DNA from: Thermoplasmata archaeon
GTDB lineage: Archaea > Thermoplasmatota > Thermoplasmata > Thermoplasmatales > Thermoplasmataceae
DNA length: 6,513 nt
Direction of reading: 5' to 3'
NCBI GenBank assembly: GCA_021797955.1
Contig: JAJZYV010000110.1
Span: 1 to 6,513 of the forward strand
Each line of letters begins with the position of its first letter. Position 1 is the first letter of the stretch. Under the pieces are notes generated by a model. It did no database searches, was not told the DNA's origin, and saw only the letters and a program-made list of their open reading frames with translations. This document shows, piece by piece, positions 1-5,695 of this stretch. The translations under genes and the position numbers were made by a program.

Positions 1-54
1 ACAAACTCTCAGTGATTAATGATGTCTGCCCTTATTCTCTTTTGATCTTATAAT

Positions 55-99
55 AAAAATATCAATGTACAGAAAAATCTCTAAAGAAACGAATAAAAA
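55..99 (-). terminator. T-rich transcription termination region after the PRC-barrel gene
   Basis: Read on the minus strand just after the stop of the PRC-barrel gene, this stretch has three separate runs of five T (plus-strand A runs at 95-99, 73-77 and 55-59). Two of them lie in the repeated 9-mer GAGATTTTT (95-103 and 73-81). Archaeal RNA polymerase commonly terminates at T-runs without a hairpin, so this is a plausible terminator. The rest of 1-115 shows no gene. One plus-strand frame is open from the window edge to a stop at 51-53, but it is far too short to call. Confidence 0.4.
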
Positions 100-115
100 T
101 CTCGCACATTCTCTT

Positions 116-373
116 TTAGTCCAATCTCGGAACCCTTTGTAATTCAATCACAAAAACGTCCTTTCCCATCTTTACATATTCATAAGGCACAACATATCTA
201 CCTTTAACATCCTTCTTGAAATGTGTTATCTTTTCACCCGTAGGTGTGATCAATAGTTCAAAAATATCTCCAGTCTGATCGTTTACTATAATATCATCAA
301 GTCTTCCAATCATGGTCCCTTCACTGGTAACCAGAGGCATATCCATTAATCTTGTAGCAAATTTTTTGTTCAC
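116..373 (-). CDS. Small PRC-barrel domain protein
   Basis: An 85-residue soluble protein consisting almost entirely of one PRC-barrel domain, the small beta-barrel first described in photosynthetic reaction centre H subunits and RNA-processing RimM. Visible hallmarks are the IGRLDDIIV strand at residues 22-30, the turn NDQTGDI at 31-37, the hydrophobic strand FELLITP at 38-44, and the closing segment YVVPYEYVKMG at 60-70 followed by the final strand DVFVIEL. There is no signal peptide and no membrane segment. The start is GTG at 371-373; an in-frame stop lies two codons upstream, so no longer start exists. ATG at codons 10 or 12 would cut into the first strand. A TATA-like TAAAAATATTAAT (394-406, minus) is centred 27 bases before the GTG, suggesting a leaderless mRNA. 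Archaeal stand-alone PRC-barrel proteins are mostly uncharacterised; a family member in haloarchaea acts in cell division, but that role is only a possibility here. The family call is solid; the function is unknown. Confidence 0.85.
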   Translation of the reverse strand: MNKKFATRLMDMPLVTSEGTMIGRLDDIIVNDQTGDIFELLITPTGEKITHFKKDVKGRYVVPYEYVKMGKDVFVIELQRVPRLD

Positions 374-393
374 GGATCATCATGGTATATATG

Positions 394-406
394 ATTAATA
401 TTTTTA
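394..406 (-). promoter_or_regulatory. TATA-like promoter element of the PRC-barrel gene
   Basis: Minus-strand TAAAAATATTAAT centred about 27 bases upstream of the GTG start at 373. This is the spacing expected when transcription starts at or beside the start codon. No convincing Shine-Dalgarno sequence lies before the GTG. The assignment rests on position and composition only, in an AT-rich background. Confidence 0.4.
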
Positions 407-440
407 CTATATACACTGAGTAGAAATAATAAATACAAAA

Positions 441-459
441 TTTATAAAGAATTAAATAA
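441..459 (+). promoter_or_regulatory. TATA-like promoter element of the aminopeptidase gene
   Basis: TTTATAAA at 441-448, preceded by a purine-rich stretch that could serve as BRE, is centred about 34 bases before the ATG at 479. This would give a leader of roughly 7-10 bases. A second candidate, TTAAATAA at 452-459, is centred about 23 bases before the ATG. The sequence alone does not decide between them. Upstream of the ATG only a weak AGGA (466-469) resembles a ribosome binding site. Confidence 0.4.
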
Positions 460-478
460 CAAATTAGGATAAAACTTA

Positions 479-2863
479 ATGGCAGTGAAAGTTGAAAAAT
501 ATGTTCTAAACATGGATTTTACATTGGGAGAAAGCGGTTACTCGGGAACTGAAATCATAACACTTTCCAACGATTCACCAACCATTGAGATGGATTCAAA
601 GGGGATAGACATTTTAAGTCTCAAGGTAAATGGTGCTACCGGCAAATACGATTATAACGGAGACAAGAAAAAGTTAATTATTAGCGGAGTTGAATCCGGT
701 AACTTAAAGATAGAAATAGCTTTTAAGAGATCGTTTTCGGAGAGTCTGGCTGGGCTCTACCTTGCCGGGCAAGGAAACAGGAGAATTATAACAACACAAT
801 TTGAATCTACAGATGCATCTTTGGCATTCCCATGTTTTGATCGCCCTGATGCGAAGGCAATATTTGAAATATCTATGAGGATCCCTGGGGACAAGGAAGC
901 CATAGGGAACATGCCAATTAAGTCAGTTAAGAAAGATGGAGAATATAATATTGTGGAGTTTTTACCCACGCCTGTTATGTCTACATATCTACTCTACATG
1001 GGTGTAGGAAAGTTCAAGACAAAAACCACCAAATATAAAGACATCGAAATAACACTTGCAATACCCGGTGACGAACTTAACAGCAATGATTTTCCACTTG
1101 AAATTGCGTCAAAATCACTTGAATTCTATGAGAATTATTTTGGAATTCCCTTCGAACTACCAAAAGTGCATCTTATATCGGTACCTGATTTTGCTGCTGG
1201 AGCCATGGAAAACTGGGGGGCGATTACCTTCAGAGAAGAAGCTCTTGTATGTAACGATAATACAGATCTTGATTCTCGGATAAATATAGGGGTGACAATA
1301 GCCCACGAACTGGCACATCAGTGGTTTGGGAACCTTGTGACAATGAAATGGTGGAACGATCTATGGCTCAACGAGAGTTTCGCAACTTTTATGGAAATGC
1401 TCTGTCTTAACGCAATTCATCCTGAATATGATGTGATTAAATCAACATATCTTTCCCAGACAGTTACATCAATGACTAGCGATTCCCTTAGAAGTACGCA
1501 CCCAATAAATGCAAAGGTAGAAAGTCCAGACGACATTCAACAGATTTTTGATGAAATAAGCTATGGAAAGGGTGGAAGCATACTGAGAATGATCCATAAT
1601 TATGTGGGTGATGAAAACTTCAGAAAAGGGGTTTCTGCATATTTGAGTAAATTTAAGTACAGTAACGCTGAAGGTTCTGATTTATGGAACAGCATAGGAG
1701 AAGTTTCCAAATTACCAGTAAGTGAAATAATGTCTGATTGGATAAACCAGCCAGGCCTACCTGCAATAAGAGTCACACCATCAGGCAAGAAACTTAAACT
1801 AGAGCAGAGAAGATATTTCATGAATGATCAACATTCAGACCTTGTTTGGAGGATACCCTTATCTGTCAAAGGAACCAAGGGAATTAAGAATGTTCTGATG
1901 GATGCCAAATCGACAGAAATCGATAAGGGAGACTATGTGAAATTAAATTCAGATGGTAATGGGTTCTTCAGAGTTATTTACGAGGAAGAATTTTACACAA
2001 ATTTAAAGGATAAGGTCCAATTTTTCTCAGATATTGACAGGGCCGAAATAGTAAACGACTCCTATTCTCTTCTTTTATCTGGTAAGATAACCGTGGACAA
2101 ATATTTCAGGATATTGAATGATCTGGTACCAGGCGTAACGACACCTGTTATCACTCTTGTACAAAGGAATCTTGATAACGCAATGTCTATTCTCTTTGAC
2201 AGAGAAAATTTCCGTAAAAGCGCAATTAGCACGTTAAAAACCATATTATCTGAACTAGGAGAAAAGTCATCAAATGAAGAATCTCTGAAATCCATTACAA
2301 GACAAAAAATAAGGGAAACGCTTGCATCATATGATCATGATTTTGCTGCGGCAAACGCTATTAACTTCAACGAATATTTCAACACCCCACCAGAGGACAG
2401 ACAGGCGCTTGCACTTTCAAAAGCCACAACATCGGAAGATATTGAGGATCTGAAATCAATTTATTCAAGTGCAAAAGACGATACTGATAGAAATAAGCTA
2501 ATCATTGCAATGGGCTCTATGAAGGGAAAGAAGAATCACAAAGCACTGATGAAAATGGTAATGAAAGGTGAAGTCAAAAGACAGGATTCACCATGGGCAG
2601 TAATTGCACTAATAAGGAATCCGGATTCAAGGAAATATATGCTTAGCATATTTAAATATATTATAAATTCAATCAGGAAAGAGTTTGCAGGTACCGGATT
2701 CGGAGCACAGGCTATGCAGGTATCCATACCTCTTCTGGGAATTGTTAATGAAAAGAAGATAAGAAAACTTGTGGCAGTTCTCAATGGTCCAGATGTTTCC
2801 ATGGGAGTATCAAAGGGTCTCGAAATGCTTGACATATATCTGAATTTCAGGAAATATAATTAA
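479..2863 (+). CDS. Tricorn protease interacting factor F2/F3-type M1 aminopeptidase
   Basis: A 794-residue cytosolic zinc aminopeptidase (family M1, gluzincin) that removes N-terminal residues from short peptides. In Thermoplasma the F2 and F3 factors (about 780 residues) finish degradation of peptides released by the proteasome and tricorn. Every catalytic element is present: substrate-binding QFESTDA (Q107, E109), GAMENWG exopeptidase motif at 241-247 (E244), HELAH at 276-280 with zinc ligands H276 and H280 and catalytic base E277, third ligand E299 in NESFATF after exactly 18 residues, and transition-state tyrosine Y362 in SYGKGGS. Domain order is an N-terminal beta domain (about 1-190), thermolysin-like catalytic domain (about 191-430), small beta-sandwich (about 435-520) and a helical C-terminal domain. 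There is no signal peptide or membrane segment, which suits a cytosolic role. It resembles remembered T. acidophilum F3 strongly, but F2 and F3 are close paralogues, so no single symbol is given. It is divergent from the PRC-barrel gene and convergent with the unknown 124-residue gene. It looks intact. Confidence 0.95.
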   Translation: MAVKVEKYVLNMDFTLGESGYSGTEIITLSNDSPTIEMDSKGIDILSLKVNGATGKYDYNGDKKKLIISGVESGNLKIEIAFKRSFSESLAGLYLAGQGNRRIITTQFESTDASLAFPCFDRPDAKAIFEISMRIPGDKEAIGNMPIKSVKKDGEYNIVEFLPTPVMSTYLLYMGVGKFKTKTTKYKDIEITLAIPGDELNSNDFPLEIASKSLEFYENYFGIPFELPKVHLISVPDFAAGAMENWGAITFREEALVCNDNTDLDSRINIGVTIAHELAHQWFGNLVTMKWWNDLWLNESFATFMEMLCLNAIHPEYDVIKSTYLSQTVTSMTSDSLRSTHPINAKVESPDDIQQIFDEISYGKGGSILRMIHNYVGDENFRKGVSAYLSKFKYSNAEGSDLWNSIGEVSKLPVSEIMSDWINQPGLPAIRVTPSGKKLKLEQRRYFMNDQHSDLVWRIPLSVKGTKGIKNVLMDAKSTEIDKGDYVKLNSDGNGFFRVIYEEEFYTNLKDKVQFFSDIDRAEIVNDSYSLLLSGKITVDKYFRILNDLVPGVTTPVITLVQRNLDNAMSILFDRENFRKSAISTLKTILSELGEKSSNEESLKSITRQKIRETLASYDHDFAAANAINFNEYFNTPPEDRQALALSKATTSEDIEDLKSIYSSAKDDTDRNKLIIAMGSMKGKKNHKALMKMVMKGEVKRQDSPWAVIALIRNPDSRKYMLSIFKYIINSIRKEFAGTGFGAQAMQVSIPLLGIVNEKKIRKLVAVLNGPDVSMGVSKGLEMLDIYLNFRKYN

Positions 2864-2889
2864 TCGATTTCCAAATATTTCTATTTCCT
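2864..2889 (+). terminator. Terminator region in the convergent gap after the aminopeptidase gene
   Basis: The gap between the two convergent stop codons is only 28 bases (2864-2891) and is pyrimidine-rich on the plus strand, with several TTT runs. Nearby are AT-rich inverted repeats: GAAATAT (2851-2857) with ATATTTC (2875-2881), and GGAAATA (2850-2856) with TATTTCC (2882-2888). These could form a weak hairpin spanning the aminopeptidase stop. A role in ending one or both transcripts is inferred from location and base composition only. Confidence 0.3.
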
Positions 2890-2891
2890 AA

Positions 2892-3266
2892 TTAGATATA
2901 TTGCCATATCTTATCCTGCCATAGATCGTAGGATTCCTCAATTTCTTTTATTGGTATGGGCTTGATTGATCCATCATCAAGCAGTTTTTTATATCTCCCC
3001 ATTACCTCATCATAACTCATCTTGGAAATAGAATCGAAATAATCCTGAATTTTCTTCATATTGTGGGGATGAAAACCATTTATCTTTGGTCCGCTATATA
3101 GAATTTTAAAAAATCTCTTATCCTCGAGTTTGACTTTAAAGATTCTCCAATTAATATTAAATTCTCCGCTCAAATCATGACCAGTAAGATCCGCCAGTGC
3201 CTGAACCAATTCATGATCTTCATTTCCCGAGGCAATTTGAAACGAGATTTCCAAACCTTTATCCAT
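2892..3266 (-). CDS. Hypothetical 124-residue protein downstream of VAT
   Basis: I do not recognise a family. The product is a soluble, mildly acidic protein (21 Asp/Glu against 17 Lys/Arg) with no cysteine, no signal peptide and no membrane segment. The N-terminal half alternates hydrophobic and polar residues and looks beta/alpha (around ISFQIA, WRIFKVKL, RFFKILY). A GFHPHNM segment at 64-70 starts a probable helix, and the C-terminal half is mostly helical and aromatic, ending in IWQYI. Its reality is supported by an uninterrupted frame filling the space between two conserved genes, gaps of 28 and 46 bases, protein-like composition and codon use like its neighbours. It follows VAT on the same strand and may be co-transcribed with it. 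However, no Shine-Dalgarno sequence precedes its ATG, and a weak TATA-like GAAATATGA (3285-3293) lies upstream, so it may have its own leaderless transcript. Function is unknown. Confidence 0.75.
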   Translation of the reverse strand: MDKGLEISFQIASGNEDHELVQALADLTGHDLSGEFNINWRIFKVKLEDKRFFKILYSGPKINGFHPHNMKKIQDYFDSISKMSYDEVMGRYKKLLDDGSIKPIPIKEIEESYDLWQDKIWQYI

Positions 3267-3272
3267 TAACTT

Positions 3273-3283
3273 AAATAGAAAAC
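3273..3283 (-). terminator. Possible T-rich termination site after VAT
   Basis: Read on the minus strand, the 46-base gap after the VAT stop contains GTTTTCTATTT just before the next start codon. It might end some VAT transcripts before the 124-residue gene. The signal is weak, and read-through into the downstream gene is equally possible. Confidence 0.2.
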
Positions 3284-3312
3284 ATCATATTTCAACATTA
3301 TGTAAATGGAAG

Positions 3313-5556
3313 TTACTGGTATAAACCAGAAACTTCTACATCCTTTCTCTTTTCCCTCATGCTCTTGCCCATGTTGGAACTTATGGTGTTATAGAATTTC
3401 AAAACTTCTTCATCAACAGATGGCTTTATTGCGTTCATTGCATCCATAAAATCAGCCTGGCTTACCTTTGAGGCGTTTGGGTCTTTTCTGTAGGCAATCA
3501 TTCCAGCTTCTCTCACAAGATTTTCCAGATCGGCTCCTACATAACCTTCTCCAATATTTGCGATTTTCTTCAGATCGACATCCGGAGCAAGAGGCATGTT
3601 CTTTGTATGTACCTTTAGAATTTTCAGCCTACCCTCAGCATCTGGTGGTGGAATGTATATCATCTTGTCAAACCTTCCTGCTCTAAGCAGAGCACTATCC
3701 AGAATATCTGGTCTGTTTGATGCGCCTACCACTACCACTCCCTGAAGCACCTCAATTCCGTCCATTGAAGTAAGCAATTGGTTAACTATTCTCTCGGTAA
3801 CCCCTGAATCGCCAGTACTTCCTCTTCTTGGGGCAATGGAATCTATTTCGTCAAGAAATACTATGGTAGGAGCAACCTGCTTGGCTTTCTTAAATATTTC
3901 TCTTACGGCCTTCTCGCTCTCTCCAACCCATTTGCTCAAAACCTCTGGGCCCTTTACGGAAATAAAATTTGCATTGCTTTCATTTGCAACTGCCTTTGCA
4001 AGCAAAGTTTTACCAACCCCCGGAGGACCATATAGAAGAAATCCTTTCGGCGCTCTGATGCCAAGGTTCTTAAAAATTTCAGGCTTCTGAAGAGGCAATT
4101 CAACACTTTCTCTTAATTCCCTCTTTACATCATCGAGACCGCCAATATCATCCCAGTGTACATTGGGTATTTCAACCGTGACCTCTCTTAAACTGCTAGG
4201 TTCAATCGATTTGAGAGCCTCAAGAAAATCATCTTCGGTAACAGCCATCTTTTCTAAGATTTCGGTTGGGATTGGTTTGTCCAGATCAATCTCAGGAAGA
4301 TACCTCCTTAATGCATTCATTGCAGATTCTCTGGATAAAGCTGCTAAATCCGCTCCCACAAATCCGTAGGTCATATCTGCGATTTCATCCAGAAACTTCG
4401 ATTTTCTATCCTCATCCATGCCGAGAGGCATTGCCCTCGAATGAATATTAAGGATCTCACGTCTTCCCTTTTTGTCTGGTACGCCTATATTAATCTCCCG
4501 ATCAAATCTTCCAGGTCTTCTGAGAGCAGGATCAACGGCATCGATTCTGTTGGTTGCTCCGATCACTATAACGTGACCCCTTTCCTTTAGCCCATCCATT
4601 AGGGTAAGAAGCTGCGCAACAACCCTTCTTTCTACTTCTCCCTGTACCTCTTCCCTTTTTGGTGCAATTGAGTCTATTTCATCTATGAATATTATGGAAG
4701 GTTCCTTGTTTTCAGCTTCTGTAAATATTTCTCGAAGCTTTTGCTCACTCTGCCCATAATATTTGCTCATAATTTCAGGACCATTTATGGAATAGAAATT
4801 TGCACCTGACTCATTGGCTACGGCTCTCGCAATAAGTGTTTTCCCTGTTCCTGGTGGGCCGTACAACAACACTCCCTTAGGTGGTCTGATTCCTAGTCTC
4901 TCGAAAAGTTCAGGATGCTTTAATGGTAACTCAATTATTTCTCTGACTTTTCCAAGTTGATCCGACAAACCTCCAATATCTTCATAACTTATTCTCGAAA
5001 CATCTTCTAAGACTTCAGAAGCGGGTTCCTCTCTAATCTCAATTTTGGTAATTTCCCCTATTTCTATTGGGACCTTTGACGGTGTTGATTTGATGACCTT
5101 AAATAAAAGACCTGAGTGCCCAGCAAGAGTTAATCCGGGAACACTTATGTTATCCTGCTCAAGCATCGGCCTTCTAATAAGAGCCTTCTGAACGAAATCA
5201 TCTATTCCTTCACCAAATCTAACTCTTTGATCTTTTCTGATTATTGGTGCTAGAACAACCTTTGATGCTATTTCGGTCTTTACTTTCCTTACCTTTACCT
5301 TTTCTCCTATGGAACCACCACAGTTGTTCCTCAGGACACTATCTATTCTAACTATACCTTTATTTTCATCTTCAGGCCTAGCCCTAAAAACCCTCCCCAC
5401 GGTTTTCTTTGTTTTTTCAATTTCAACTACATCCCCAATTTCGGCTCCCAGTGCTATTCTGGATTCCTCATCAAGCCTGACCCTTGACATCCCCGGATCT
5501 GTAGAATTTGCCTCAGCAACTCTTAGCGTAATACCGTCTCCATAAGCGTAACTCAT
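3313..5556 (-). CDS. vat: VAT, archaeal Cdc48/p97-type AAA+ unfoldase
   Basis: A 747-residue double-ring AAA+ ATPase, equivalent to Cdc48/p97 and to T. acidophilum VAT (about 745 residues). It uses ATP to thread and unfold proteins in the cytosol and can hand them to the 20S proteasome. The N-domain (about 1-183) has the double-psi barrel half and the VAT-Nc half. D1 carries Walker A GPPGTGKT at 233-240, Walker B ending D292-E293, pore loop KYYG at 265-268, sensor N336 and arginine fingers R347 and R350. D2 carries GPPGVGKT at 510-517, D569-E570, pore loop KWVG at 542-545, N614 and R625/R628. All ATPase residues are intact, so both rings should be active. The C-terminus ends GLYQ, fitting the hydrophobic-Tyr-X proteasome docking motif. 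The N-terminus matches the remembered VAT family from [17 protein letters not shown] onward, and the ATG at 5554-5556 precedes it by only eight codons. A TATA-like box sits 27 bases upstream. It is divergent from the FAD oxidoreductase gene. Confidence 0.98.
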   Translation of the reverse strand: MSYAYGDGITLRVAEANSTDPGMSRVRLDEESRIALGAEIGDVVEIEKTKKTVGRVFRARPEDENKGIVRIDSVLRNNCGGSIGEKVKVRKVKTEIASKVVLAPIIRKDQRVRFGEGIDDFVQKALIRRPMLEQDNISVPGLTLAGHSGLLFKVIKSTPSKVPIEIGEITKIEIREEPASEVLEDVSRISYEDIGGLSDQLGKVREIIELPLKHPELFERLGIRPPKGVLLYGPPGTGKTLIARAVANESGANFYSINGPEIMSKYYGQSEQKLREIFTEAENKEPSIIFIDEIDSIAPKREEVQGEVERRVVAQLLTLMDGLKERGHVIVIGATNRIDAVDPALRRPGRFDREINIGVPDKKGRREILNIHSRAMPLGMDEDRKSKFLDEIADMTYGFVGADLAALSRESAMNALRRYLPEIDLDKPIPTEILEKMAVTEDDFLEALKSIEPSSLREVTVEIPNVHWDDIGGLDDVKRELRESVELPLQKPEIFKNLGIRAPKGFLLYGPPGVGKTLLAKAVANESNANFISVKGPEVLSKWVGESEKAVREIFKKAKQVAPTIVFLDEIDSIAPRRGSTGDSGVTERIVNQLLTSMDGIEVLQGVVVVGASNRPDILDSALLRAGRFDKMIYIPPPDAEGRLKILKVHTKNMPLAPDVDLKKIANIGEGYVGADLENLVREAGMIAYRKDPNASKVSQADFMDAMNAIKPSVDEEVLKFYNTISSNMGKSMREKRKDVEVSGLYQ

Positions 5557-5579
5557 ACCCCAATATCGTTTATTACCTA

Positions 5580-5587
5580 TTTTAAAA
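5580..5587 (-). promoter_or_regulatory. TATA box of the VAT gene
   Basis: TTTTAAAA is centred about 27 bases upstream of the VAT ATG (5556). No ribosome binding site is placed at a normal distance: the only G-rich stretch, GGGGT, directly abuts the ATG. Together these point to a leaderless or nearly leaderless VAT mRNA. The call is inferred from spacing and composition. Confidence 0.5.
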
Positions 5588-5609
5588 TTATGAGCTTTTA
5601 CATTCTGGC

Positions 5610-5636
5610 AATTTCCTTTTTTATTTGCAGGAAATT
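5610..5636. promoter_or_regulatory. Inverted repeat between divergent promoters, candidate operator
   Basis: AATTTCCT (5610-5617) and AGGAAATT (5629-5636) form a perfect 8-base inverted repeat around an 11-base spacer. It sits almost midway between the VAT TATA-like box (5580-5587) and that of the FAD oxidoreductase gene (5664-5673), centre to centre about 40 and 45 bases. Such symmetry suits a site for a dimeric regulator acting on both promoters. It could also be chance in AT-rich DNA, or a hairpin with no role. Confidence 0.35.
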
Positions 5637-5663
5637 ATTATCAAAGAGATGATGAAATAGGCA

Positions 5664-5673
5664 ATAGATATAT
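5664..5673 (+). promoter_or_regulatory. TATA box of the FAD oxidoreductase gene
   Basis: ATAGATATAT is centred about 27 bases before the ATG at 5696, the spacing expected for transcription starting at the start codon. The intervening bases include a GGGG run (5675-5678), too far upstream to act as a ribosome binding site. The arrangement mirrors that of the VAT promoter on the other strand. Confidence 0.5.
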
Positions 5674-5695
5674 CGGGGACTACAATTAAGTCAAC

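Noticed and set aside
3..53. Plus-strand frame open from the window edge to a stop at 51-53, possible tail of an upstream gene
   Set aside because: Only 16 codons are visible and no family signal can be read, so it cannot be told from chance.
1056..1283. Plus-strand 75-codon frame inside the aminopeptidase, possible frameshifted gene
   Set aside because: The main frame is continuous through this part and contains the GAMENWG motif, so there is no frameshift.
2062..2295. Minus-strand open frame of 77 codons inside the aminopeptidase gene (likewise 757-969, 1600-1821 and 2536-2835)
   Set aside because: These lie antisense within a gene whose full conserved protein is certain, and their translations look like shadow frames without domain features.
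4163..4451. Two overlapping plus-strand open frames antisense to VAT (also 3468-3686, 3836-4090 and 5309-5545)
   Set aside because: They are antisense to the highly conserved AAA+ gene, and their composition reflects the reverse complement of VAT codons.
3844..4857. Two similar segments inside VAT that could look like a repeat or recent duplication
   Set aside because: They are the D1 and D2 AAA+ modules, an ancient duplication standard for the Cdc48 family.
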